A stretch of 64,000 nucleotides of DNA, taken from positions 87,453,001-87,517,000 of the forward strand of contig CM027383.1 in assembly GCA_015680905.1 (NCBI GenBank). Direction: 5' to 3'. Of the stretch, positions 48,031-58,406 are shown in pieces. Numbering within the stretch: position 1 is the first letter of the stretch; every line of letters begins with the position of its first letter. The position numbers and the translations under genes are program-made. This DNA comes from Coptis chinensis (taxonomy: Eukaryota > Streptophyta > Magnoliopsida > Ranunculales > Ranunculaceae). The notes under the pieces are model-generated. The model saw only the letters and a list, made by a program, of their open reading frames with translations, was not told the DNA's origin and did no database searches.

Positions 48031-49272
48031 GATAAGTTTACTATGAACACACTTTTTTCGATAATGTCTCACCGTCGGCGTCGGGATCTATGGTGGTAGC
48101 AATTTCACTGTAGATGTCTATTGTAATCTTTGGAAGCGCACAAACACTACACTGATTGCCTCCACGAGCAACTAGATGAGTAGTCCACGGCTAAACAGCA
48201 AAGTCTATATAACACGATTACTTCATTAAATCCCAAGTCCAAAGGTTCAGATATCAGCTTGGAGTTGCCTGAGTACAAATGTGTGATGCATAGGAGTTGG
48301 GGTTCCCCTCATTAACAAAGGCATCAAAAGTTAACTAGCACTGCGTTACAAAAACAATTTCGAATCTGTACCAAACAAACTCCAGTTTTGGTAAAATTGA
48401 AATCATTCCTTGGAGTTTTACATACAAATATATATACTTAAACAAGTCCCATTATTGTAGCACAACCCGCAGTAAAATTACTACCACCAATAATTTGCCA
48501 ATCAAATGAACCCATTTCACATAATGCAATCCACTTATATCCACAAACAGCGTGTCACAATTACAGTTCTGATGATAACATTATCAAAGGTAACTACCAG
48601 GTAAAACCGTTAAACAACCAGACAAGAGTGGACAAACCCCCAATGATAAAACTTAAAAGCAAAAAAACACGGGCGCTCGCACACACATGCACGCAACAAC
48701 AAAAAACAACCCGCAATGCTTCTTATAGACGGTTTGGGCATCCAACATTGACTTGAAGCGGGCCTTTGGTCTTCATCTAATCACTTGAAGTCATTAACAG
48801 CTCCAGGTTGCAAGAATGCTTGCTCTACAGAGAGGATACATTCCTAGTGTTGATGCATGCCATTTGTAGACAGCCATGTTGTGTACTGGCAAACTATTTT
48901 AGAACATGCCGACGAGCTGAGAACCACCCGACCCTGGAAAGAGAGCATTTTACCTACCCAACTTGATGCCTTCAATCTAATCTTATCCACCAGTCGAGCA
49001 AGAGCAGCGTTAGTAACTCTACCTGTAAGAATTGGAACACCAAGGTACTTCTCAGGGATTGCCCCATCTTATCCACCAGTGGCACAAGCCCTCCTTTGCC
49101 AAACAACAAACAAACAGCATCTGTCCCCATACCAGTACGTTTTCATGATCATTACGAAAGACAAATACTAGGTATAAATCCAGACATGTGGACAAACAAA
49201 CAATGGAAAAATTCGAAAAAAAAAGTCACTTGAAGCCATCAACAACACCACCAGGCTGCAAGAATGTTTGTT
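48031..49272. other. Flank of F-box D with a fourth F-box 3'-end fragment
   Basis: No gene. At 48781-48838 the minus strand resembles the stop-codon region and 3' flank of the intact F-box gene (compare 49226-49283: CTTGAAGYCATYAACA and CTACAGAGAGG). It is therefore the tail of a further, otherwise lost copy. The rest is AT-rich and unrecognised. Confidence 0.6.
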
Positions 49273-50556
49273 CTACAGAGAGGTGACAAATTTGACTTGC
49301 ACAACGCTTTTATCCTTCACACATCTGACTTGATCTGGACTACTAGATATCACGAATGTTTTTAGGGAGAGAACATTCTCAACGGGAAGAAGAAATTCAC
49401 ACTCAGCTAACAAGGAATAATCCGAACCCTTTGGAAGCAAAAAACTATGTGTTCTGAAATCCCCATCATCATAGTATATTACATCCTGCCCACCGACAAA
49501 TAGTGGAGAATACATTAAAAGAAGTCCTTCCTCAGTGAACCAATAGAATAAAGATTCAGCATCCAAAAGACCGACTGGAGAAGTAGGCTTGATTGGGAAA
49601 ACATATGTGCGTTCATCCCAAATTACACGACGGAGCAGGTCAATATCAGAGTAGTGGGGTTGGGGTTGCTGCAACATATACTTAAATAAGTGTACATAGC
49701 CAGCACAGACTTCCCGACCGCTCTGAAAGGCTATACACACACAGCCTTGCCACTCAATGAGAAAACAACGATAATCAATCATATAATGATAGTGAGTCGG
49801 ACCTACAACAATTGAGAAATCTTCAGAGTGGATGTCAAACGACAAAATTATATTAGCACGGCGAAAGAACCAATGAAGAGCTCCATTTGAACATAGAGCT
49901 CTATCCTTATTCACAACACCACAAAAGGTCATGTACCTGCTAAGATAACCAGAGTTTAACCACGTTGATAGATTACTTCCAACAGTAATATCCTTCCAAC
50001 AATTATTATTAATCCCCAAAGTGCACACCATGCACCTATGGAAATTTTCATTTTCATGAACTCCAATTTGGACAACTTTATATTCATTCTTCAAAGGATC
50101 GAAACCAAATCCATAACTAATTGTATCACGATCCTTACTTGGGGGCTGCGGGGGAAGCGGGAGGTATAAAAACTCGCGTGTGATAGGATTGCAAATCTCA
50201 ATACCAAATCTGGAACGAAAACAAAACAAACCATTAGAATGACCAATTCTAGATGTCCAGTTCCTAGTTTGAAATCGAAAATATTCCAGACCAACTTTAT
50301 CGACAAAGATATAGTCAAAGTTCCCACGTATTCGATAATGGAGGAGAGCAACAGCCGAAGCGCTAGAGTTTTCTTTTGCGCAGACCAATTGTGATTTAAT
50401 GAATTCAGGGTCGCGAACCGTGGCATACCATAGTTTGCTGACACAACTGAATCTAGCGATAGATTTAACAGGGAGTCTAGTGAGTATGACGAAGAATACA
50501 ATTTCATAAGGAAGGTCAGGATTAGGTGCACCCAAATTCAATTTTTTACCCACCAT
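49273..50556 (-). CDS. F-box protein with F-box-associated (FBA-like) domain
   Basis: A single uninterrupted exon of 427 residues starting at ATG 50556 (MVGKKLNLG). The frame is open three codons further upstream, but from TTG rather than ATG. The F-box covers about residues 13-55: PDLPYEIVFFVILTRLPVKS, FSCVSKLWYATV, DPEFI. The rest has the beta-rich FBA layout: NGLFCF, ICNPITREFLYLP, YGFGFDPLKNEYKVVQ, CTLGINNNCWKD, NGALHWFF, ILSFDIHSEDF and SDIDLLRRVIWDE. Such proteins join the SCF E3 ubiquitin ligase through the F-box and bind a target with the C-terminal part; the target here is unknown. Two pseudogene copies and one tail fragment lie within 27 kb, so it is the surviving member of a local family. 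The ORF has no damage. Confidence 0.92.
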   Translation of the reverse strand: MVGKKLNLGAPNPDLPYEIVFFVILTRLPVKSIARFSCVSKLWYATVRDPEFIKSQLVCAKENSSASAVALLHYRIRGNFDYIFVDKVGLEYFRFQTRNWTSRIGHSNGLFCFRSRFGIEICNPITREFLYLPLPPQPPSKDRDTISYGFGFDPLKNEYKVVQIGVHENENFHRCMVCTLGINNNCWKDITVGSNLSTWLNSGYLSRYMTFCGVVNKDRALCSNGALHWFFRRANIILSFDIHSEDFSIVVGPTHYHYMIDYRCFLIEWQGCVCIAFQSGREVCAGYVHLFKYMLQQPQPHYSDIDLLRRVIWDERTYVFPIKPTSPVGLLDAESLFYWFTEEGLLLMYSPLFVGGQDVIYYDDGDFRTHSFLLPKGSDYSLLAECEFLLPVENVLSLKTFVISSSPDQVRCVKDKSVVQVKFVTSL

Positions 50557-51549
50557 GATCACCAACTTCGTCTGGCTTCTTTCTTCACCCCTAGTTGTTT
50601 TTTAGAAACAAAATCAAAGGACTAGTATTAAAGGGATTTCTAATTCTGGGAAAACTACATCCGTTAGGAATTAGAATTCTACTTGGAGGAAGACAAGGAG
50701 TTTGATTCTCCTCCTAAAACCATGTTGCTCGAGTACGGCGTCTGATATGTGATACAGTGGTCCTATAGAGATGTGATCGACCTTGTATATTGGCTCTTAA
50801 AGATGGAAACACCTATTTTGAACCGCACGTTGTACATGTTTGTTTTTTCGTTAGGGATTGGGAAGAGATGTTATGACGTCTTAATTCAGGAAGAGTCCGG
50901 ATTCAGAGAGGGCACCCGCACAAGGCAACTTGTGTGGACCCACCTATTCTCGTTAGATATTCTTTGGGATTGGGATTGTTTAATTAAGTCAATTAACACT
51001 GTTTTCTTTTTACTGTTTTCTTTTTAGTTACCGAAAATATAGCCTATCAAAATCTTTTCTTTTGGTAACTGAATCTAATCCAATCCAATCAAATCCGAAA
51101 GAGATAAGGTGATAATTCAGCCGCGAACTCATCTTCTTCCCTCCTTTTTTCACTTCTATTCTCCAATCTCAGTATCTTACTATGAATCTTTGATATTTCA
51201 AGCATTTGTTGATTGTACATTTGTACTAGTTCAAGTAACGGCTAAACTGTGTGTCTCTCGAATTGAATAGTTTTGAGAAACTAACATTTCGATAAAGTTG
51301 CAAAAACTTATTTGTAAGTGGGACTTCTGCTTTGGCAGAAGGTTTAGAAGTCGGAAAACATATGAACTTGCATGGTTGTATAGAGAACAAAGAAGTACAT
51401 AACTCCACATTTTAAATCTGTTTCTGGCCATCGTAAATTCACGTGTCAAATATTTCTTCAGAGATACCAATAAATCTTAAGTAATCAGGATGAGATTCTG
51501 AAGAGACTAACGCTGCTGTGTGGTGTTACTTGTATATAACTTCCACTAA
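50557..51549. other. F-box D promoter side and inverted-repeat arm
   Basis: The first ~30 bases upstream of the ATG match those of pseudogene C. At 50901-51075 lies one arm of a ~170-bp inverted repeat whose partner is 63187-63346. No gene was recognised. Short ORFs here have no domains. Confidence 0.55.
50901..51075. repeat. Left arm of a distant inverted repeat
   Basis: The reverse complement matches 63187-63346 at most positions, apart from one gap. Shared blocks include TCCCAAAGAATATCTAAC, CACACAAGTTGC and GCTATATTTTCGGTAAC. Confidence 0.8.
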
Positions 51550-52706
51550 CTACAGAAAACTTGACTTAATTTTGGATGTGCACTGTTGTTGCTGTAGTAA
51601 GCCATTTGCTAATGATAGATTGCATATTCAACATCTTATGGAGAAAAATCACATTGAGGTATTGTCAACAGAACAGGGTTCTGTCCAGTGTTTAGCACTT
51701 GATGCATGGATATTGAAAATCGGCGGGTAGAACTTGGACACCCATAACTACTTCTGCTGTGTTGCCTACAGTTGAAGCCCGGTGGAACTCTGAATTGAGA
51801 AAAAGTAGTCCCTGGGAATGGGCAACCATAGAGAACTGGCCAGTATCTGATGACCAAGAGCAAAAGGACTCCCTTGAACTCATTCAAAAGCTTATGTAAG
51901 GTACAAATTTGGCAGTAGAACATATAGGGACATGATGATTGAATACACTAAGAAAAATCTAGAAGATCTTCATCCTAGTCTAAGGGACAAAGTTCGCCAA
52001 GTCAGCTTGGATAAAACACATTTTTGCATCTGCATGCTGGGAGCGTCCGAACTCCGAACTTGACACTGTCCATGAATATGTTTAAGGAGCTACAAGAATT
52101 GTATAAGAACAACAGTGCAATTCGTAAAATTCCCATGCCTATAACCATGGTTCTAAATGAAGATAGAATTCTCCTTAACAGTGACTCCTTATGTCTCTTT
52201 TTGAAAAGAATCCACTTCAAGGCGGAAGTACTTCCGGAACATACACCGAGAAGACTTGCCAGCATATTGATAAAAATGCTTCATCAGCAACTTATGCTCC
52301 TGAGAGAGATGACAGTGTACCACCCAATAGTGAGGCTTTGTTAACTTTGATCTTTTCATGTCTGCCTATATTGAGCTATAAGATTATATTATGGACACAG
52401 CTCAAAGAAGATAAGGCACATCGTGGAAAGGAACTTCTTAGGGAGCTTCAGAACACATATAGTAACATCTTACAAAGAATGTGTGATGAAAAACTTGACA
52501 AGATGAGCTACAAGGAAGCTTTAAAGGCTATCTTGGGTCTCTGCCTGAAGAAGGAGACCAAAAGGAAGTTTGCTAGCAACAATGACCATCAAAGTTATAA
52601 GGCTAAGTCCAATGGTGCGGTAAAAACACCAAATATCATGGAAATTCTAATCCAATGGTGCGTCAAAACAGTAACCCGTCAACGCTATCAATATAAGTTT
52701 ACCAAT
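51550..52706 (+). pseudogene. Remnant resembling ubiquitin hydrolase-related (DUF629-type) gene
   Basis: Conceptual reading across frames gives a C2H2-like CCSKPFANDRLHIQHLMEKNH (near 51585-51650), WEWATIENWPVSDDQEQKDS (near 51816-51875), LNEDRILLNSDSLCLFLK (near 52150-52205), then a 189-residue open stretch (52191-52757). That stretch has SEALLTLIFSCLP and KEDKAHRGKELLRELQ and MSYKEALKAILGLCLKKETK. From memory of the family, this order (zinc finger, WP.SDD, NED/D.SLL, EEK.HQG.E.L, SYEEAL..LCLEE) matches plant ubiquitin carboxyl-terminal hydrolase-related proteins with DUF627/DUF629. Stops and frameshifts between the pieces, and copia III at 52712, show that it is dead. No gene downstream of copia III completes it. 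Confidence 0.5.
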
Positions 52707-52711
52707 CTATA

Positions 52712-53365
52712 TGTTGGAGTTATCCTTCACATGAGGAAGAGGAGAGAAATCGGTTGAAGTTTGCGTGGAGAAGGTCCGAGTGATGCGACGCCGATTGGCC
52801 TACGACAAAGCGCCACCCTCCCCAGGTACTGGACTTTTGGTTCGAGAGAAAATCAAAGATGCCAAGCTACCGATTTTGCCTGGACAAGGGCACGCCCGCG
52901 CTTATGTCTATTTTTGTAGTTTTCTGTTTTGCTACAGTAACCGCGAAATTGCGGGTTACTATAAAAACCAGAAGTAAAGTTTTGGAAAAACTAACACACA
53001 GAGAAAACCCAATTTTGAGAGCAATCAAGATTGAGAGAAAACCCTTGCATTTAGAAAAGCTTGTCAGGAGAGAGGAGTGATCTAGTGAGGTGAGAGACTA
53101 AAAGGAGTGATTGTAATCTTTCTTCCCACTTTATAAAAGGATTAGCTCTTATGGAAGTAGGCACCATTGGCCGAACCACGGTATATCTTTGTGTTGTGGT
53201 ATGCTTTTACTTCTTTGCATTATTATTTGTTGTTAATAGTTGTTTAGAGAGTTAGGTATGCTAGGTTGGTTTTAGTGGATATTTAGAATTGTCTGGAGAT
53301 TGTTGTTGGTTCAAATACAAGTTATCTGTGTAGTAGGGATCGATTGATATCGTTATTCCCCAACA
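52712..53365 (+). repeat. 5' LTR of copia element III
   Basis: TGTTGGAGTTATCC ... TTCCCCAACA, 654 bp. Closely similar to 62010-62669. Confidence 0.93.
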
Positions 53366-53367
53366 AG

Positions 53368-53380
53368 TGGTATCAGAGCC
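53368..53380 (+). other. Primer binding site of element III
   Basis: TGGTATCAGAGCC, two bases after the LTR, for initiator tRNA-Met. Confidence 0.9.
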
Positions 53381-53475
53381 TTGGTTAGATTAATCTAGGT
53401 TGTTATCCAAATTTTGCTCAGAAGGTGTTTGACAAAATTCTTGAGAGAAGATTTGAGTTGAAATAACTTGTAGAG

Positions 53476-54563
53476 ATGGACCATTCTAGAAACACTCGCA
53501 TGATTAGTCTGAATAGAGCAAACTACACCATCTGGAAAGCCAAGATGGAAGACTTGCTATATTGCAAGGACTTGGCACAACCCATTGAAAATGGGGGCGT
53601 AAAACCAGACTCAATAGTGGCGACTGAGTGAACCAAGCTTGACAGAAAAGCAATAGGGTACATTTGACAGTGGATTGATGACAGTGTCTTCTACCATGTA
53701 TCCCAAGAGACTACTGCTTTTGGCTTGTGGAAGAAACTCGAAGTCCTCTATGAGAGGAAGTCGGCCGGAAACAAAGTGCTGCTCATTAAGAAGTTTGCTA
53801 ACACGAAGTACAAAGAAGGTTCTTCAATGTCTGAGCATCTTAATGAAGTACAAAATACCATCAATCAGCTACATTTGATGAAGATTAATATGGGAGACGA
53901 AGTTGAGGCTTTGTTCGTATTAATCTCTCTACCCAACAATGGGGAGACGTTAGCAGTTTCTCTTAACGGAGCCGCTAAGGATGGAATCATTTCCATGGAG
54001 ATGGATACCGAGGCATTGTTGAATAAGGAGACAAGAAGGGGTTCACGAAGCAACTCCTCTCACTCAGAGATCCTTGTCATAGAGAAGTGGGAGAGAGGTA
54101 AGAGCAGAAAACCATCTCATTCTAGAGGTGATGACAGAAGCAAATCTAGGGGTGATGCTAGAACTCCTAAGGCAGAGAGGCAATGTTACTATTGTGCCAC
54201 CAAGGGTCACTTCAATGCGAAAGTCAAACAATCAAGAGGGATGAGAAGAATAATTGTGTACATGAAGACATGGTACAGAGGAACAGAAACACAGGCAGAG
54301 ATACTACCGCACTAGTCGACGATGGTCTAGTGGGAATTGTGTTAGAATGTGGTGTGTGCTGTCTTAATACCTCATGCCAAGATATAGAGTAGGTGATAGA
54401 TACAGGAGCATCCTATCACGTCACACCACACAGGGAATTATTCACTACCTACAGCTGTGGTGATTTTGGTGAGGTAAAGATGGGTAACAAGGGCGTCTCA
54501 AAGACTGTAGGCATTGGTGATGTTCATATAAAAACCAATGTCGGCTACACCTTGACACTCAAG
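53476..54563 (+). pseudogene. Gag and protease start of copia element III
   Basis: Gag begins MDHSRNTRMISLNRANYTIW. A TGA stop lies near 53628 (frame of the first ATG), and a later open frame (53725-54315) continues LWKKLEVLYERKSAGNKVLL-like gag (its visible start is MWKKLEVLYERKSAGNKVLL) to the zinc knuckle CYYCATKGHFNAKV, in which the last Cys is lost. The protease piece VIDTGASYHVT (54390-54424) comes after a TAG. The solo LTR at 54564 interrupts just after the protease. Confidence 0.82.
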
Positions 54564-55824
54564 TGATAGGGTTATATACTAAAAGCATTACTTTTGTATT
54601 AACTCTAATTCTTTATATTTTGAATGAGAATCATATGGGCAAATGTTATGCATATTATATATGTTATTAGTTATATGCATGTGTCTAATACTTTATGTTG
54701 TAGATGATATGGTGTGAACACACAGAAGATCATATCATCAGTACCTTATAAAGTATAAGTAATCGTTCACAACCTAAATGGATTTGGACAAACCATTGGT
54801 ACGGTTGTATTATAATCTGGTATTAGTCTATCTTGACCATAGGATTACACTAGTACACTTTGTGTGTATTGAACAGGACCAAGTGAGGTTGTTTCTCCTT
54901 ATACTGACTATATAAGAGAACAAACACCTCTGTTATGATGGATGCTTGTCCTCTTAATCCGGATATAATAACGGGCACTTATGTGTATTGTATATTACTT
55001 AAATCATCAATGAGTGAGATTCATTTGTGAATCAACAAACTCGATGAATTGGGTAATGACATTATATGTAAGGTGTACTGTTGATTATAGAAGGAATCCA
55101 TGGCCTGCAGGAAGTTGGGTTGATGATGTCCCCTTGAGGAGCTCAAAAAGATTGTCATGTAAACCCTGCAGGTGGATTTATTTTGACATGACAATGAGGT
55201 TGAGTGGTACTACTCAAGGACATAAGAAGTTGATTAATGTAGTTGTCGATGCTTGACTTAATCAACGGACATTCGATATCTTAAACACGGGGAGATCAAC
55301 GAGCATATAATATGGAGCCCATAAACGTTGACACGTAATTTGGGATTAGGGCGGTAGTGCAACAATGACCTTTAGTGGAATAAGCCATTTGTTGACGGAC
55401 TTAGGCCGTGTGTTCTGGGCGAACATGGGAAGCCCAAGCCCGTCAGGAGGCCCAACCCTAATTTCTCCTCATGGTCCCTGTTGTAGCCTATAAATAGAAT
55501 ACTCTCTCTTTGGCTGAAAATCACTATTCACTGTATTAGAAAAAGAGACAAGGAAAGATAGATCCAAAAATTGGATCTAGCTTTGTGAGAAAGAAGGGGA
55601 TTGATAGACCGTTATCCACACAACGTCCAATCTATTCTAAAGGAATACAACAGAAGATCAAGAGGTTGATTTTGGATTTCATAAAGCTTGGATTCTCAGA
55701 GATTTCATCTAAACCGATTCTCAAAGGTATGTTTCCAATCACAAATTGTGGACACCCATTAATTCTGCTGCGCGTGGTGTTCGCAGTTTGTAGAAATAGT
55801 CATTCTGAAATAACGGTTCCTACA
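54564..55824 (+). mobile_element. Solo LTR inside copia element III (first insert)
   Basis: 1261 bp, starts TGATAGGG and ends GGTTCCTACA, flanked by TCAAG at 54559-54563 and 55825-55829. Removing it with one TCAAG restores the frame-region order seen in element II (CTCAAGGATGTAAGACATG). There is no internal domain, so it is a solo LTR left by recombination between two LTRs. A TATA box, TATAAATA, lies at 55489-55496. The parental family is not present elsewhere in the window. Confidence 0.88.
55489..55496 (+). promoter_or_regulatory. TATA box in the first solo LTR
   Basis: TATAAATA is followed by a C/T-rich stretch and purine-rich transcript-start-like sequence, as in LTR promoters. Confidence 0.5.
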
Positions 55825-56016
55825 TCAAGGATGTAAGACATGTCCCTAACATTCAACTAAGCCTAATTTCCGTTAGGAAGTTAGATGATGATGGCTTTCT
55901 AAACTCGTTTGGTAATGAAGTATGGAAACTGAGTAGAGGCTCCATTGTAGCAGCCAAAGGGAAGAAAACTTGCTCTCTTTACAAAACACAGACTAGTTTG
56001 TGTAAAGCAGAAGCAA

Positions 56017-56919
56017 ATGCGGCAGAAGAAGAAGCTTCCTCCGAACTGTGGCATAAGAGACTGTGTCATATGGGCGAAAAAGGTATGGAAGTTCTTGCCA
56101 AACATTAAAGGTACGCATTTAAATAGATGCACTCATTGTTTGGTAGGAAAGCAACACATGGTGTCTTTCCAAAGATTCCCGTCTCACAGAAAGGACAATG
56201 TCCTTGAGCTAGTTTACACTGACTTATGTGGTCCTATGAGAGTAAAGTCCTACGGGGGAGCTTTGCACTTATTGACCTTCATTGATGATGTGTCAAGAAA
56301 GATATGGGCATATAGTTTGAAGACCAATGATGAAATACTTGGTGTGTTCAAGATTTTCCATAGCATAGTGGAAAGAGAGACAGGGAAGCCTTTGAAGTGT
56401 ATTCACTCAGATAATGGGGGTGAGTACATTGGGCCGTTTGAAGAGTATTGCCAAAGTCATAGGATTCGTCATGAGCAGACCGTTCCTAACACTCCACAAC
56501 AAAATGGTATAGCTGAGAGAATGAACATGACCATTGTAGAGAGGATGAGATGCAGGCTGTCTCACTCTAAGTTACCTAGGAGTTATTGGGTAGAAGCAAT
56601 GTGTACAGCAGTGCATGTGATCAACCTATCGCCATTAAAGCCTCTGAATAGTGATTATTCAGAGAGAGTATGGTCAGGCAGAGATGTTGATTATGGATAC
56701 TTGAGGGTATTTAGGTGCAGGGCATTTGTTTATATTCCCAAGGATGAGAAATCCAAGCTTGATGACAAAGCCAAGCAGTGCATTTTTCTGGGTTATGGGG
56801 ATGAGAAGTTTGGCTACAAACTCTATGATCTGATTAACAAGAAGGTAATCCGAAGTCGAGATGTTGTATTCTTGGAAGACCAAACCATAGCAGATTTCGA
56901 GGAGGGTGAGAAGCTATAG
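56017..56919 (+). pseudogene. Integrase of copia element III
   Basis: An open frame of about 300 residues. It holds CTHCLVGKQHMVSFQRFPSH, the core with the three acidic residues in LVYTDLCGP, IHSDNGGEY and NGIAERMN (D, D and E), then SYWVEAMCTAVHVINLSP and FLGYGDEKFGYKLYD. The first residues are out of the native frame, since the HHCC part upstream (LWHKRL, 56043) lies in another frame. The catalytic triad is intact, making this the best preserved part of the family here. Confidence 0.87.
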
Positions 56920-57269
56920 GCTTTCACTAATAATCTTGTTGATTCAGAACCAGAAGTTCCTACTGTGTAACATGCAGAAGGCATTGAGAATGCAGAGAAC
57001 CATGAGTTTGAAGCTCATGATGATTATCCTATTGCTCATGATGTGATAGAACCTATTGGTATAGAAGATGCAGATGAAGTGCATGAACCACCACCTGAGC
57101 AAGCAGAAGTGTATCCTCCTAAGCCACAAGAAGCTAGTGCAAGGAGGTCAGATAGAGAGAGACAAGCTTCAAACTGGTATCCACCACATACGTATGTTTT
57201 ACTATCTGATGGTGGACAACCTATGTACTATCAAGAGGCTCTTGAAGGTACAGACAAGCAGAAGTGCAT

Positions 57270-58406
57270 CCTGTAATAAAGATGACTTCTATCAGGGTGG
57301 TGTTGGGTATGACCGCAAGTATGAACCTAGAGGTTGAACAACTAGATGTCAAGACAGCTTTTCTTCATGGAGACCTTGAAGAAGATGTCTGCATGGACCA
57401 GCCATAGGGGTTTGAGGTCAAAGGCAAGGAGCACCTGGTATGCAAGCTGATAAAGAGTTTGTATGGGTTGAAGCAAGTACCGAGACAGTAGTACATAAAG
57501 TTTGATTCTTTTATGGAGAAACAAGGATACAAGTCTGCTTCTGATCATTGTGTGTTTGTTCAGAAATTTTCAGATGGGAATTTCATAGTGCTCTTGTTGT
57601 ATGTGGATGATATGTTAATAGTTGGCCCAAACATCAACAAGATATCCAAGCTGAAGAAAGACTTGAGTAAGTCCTTTGAGATGAAGAATTTGGGTCAACC
57701 AAAGCAGATACTTGGGATGCGGATCACTCATGATAGAAAGAGTGGGAAGCTGTGGCTTTCTCAAAAAAGCTACATTGAGAAGGTGTTGAAGAGATTCAAC
57801 ATGGATCAAGCGAAGCCAGTCAGTTGTCCGCTTGGTGGCCAGTTCTGCATGACCAAAGAGATGTGTCCAAAGGGGGAGCATGAGCAGAGTCAGATGGAAA
57901 AGATTCCTTATGCATCTGCAGTGGGCAGCTTGATGTATGTAATGGTGTGTACAAGATCGGATATTGCTTTCACCATTGGTGTTGTAAGCCAATTTCTGTC
58001 AAATCCAGGTAAGGAGCATTGGGAAGGTGTTAAGTGGATATTGAGATATCTCAAGAGGACTTCCAATGCGTGTTTGTGTTTTGGTGGAAGTAAGCCCTTA
58101 CTTGAAGGCTACACTGATGCAGACATGGCAGGTGATGTTGACTCGATGAAGTCCACCTCCGGTTATCTGGTTACTTTTGCAGTGGGAGTTGTTTCTTGGT
58201 AATTCAAGTTACAAAAGTGTGTTGCCCTCTCCACTACAGAAGCCGAGTATATTGCAGCCACTGAGTGTTGCAAAGAGATGCTATGGATGAAGAGGTTCTT
58301 TGATGAACTAGGGCTAAAGTAGAAATAGTTTATAGTTCTATGTGACAGTCAGAGCGCCATCCATTTGAGCAAGAATCCGAGTTTACATTCTAGATCCAAG
58401 CACATA
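57270..58406 (+). pseudogene. RT and RNase H of copia element III, RT truncated
   Basis: RT opens at MTSIRVVLGMTASMNLEVEQ (near 57290), followed by LDVKTAFLHGDLEEDVCMDQ. About 240 bp of the RT N-terminus present in element II (5075-5330) are deleted at about 57270. The frame from 57513 to 58202 holds LLYVDDMLIVGP, LSQKSYIEKVLKRFNMDQAK, GYTDADMAGDVDSMKSTSGY and stops at SW. RNase H continues with one shift to CDSQSAIHLSKNP and is cut by the second solo LTR. Confidence 0.85.

Noticed and set aside
49273-50565. F-box start three codons upstream of the ATG
   Set aside because: The upstream codon is TTG. The first ATG in frame is at 50556 and aligns with the ATG of pseudogene C.
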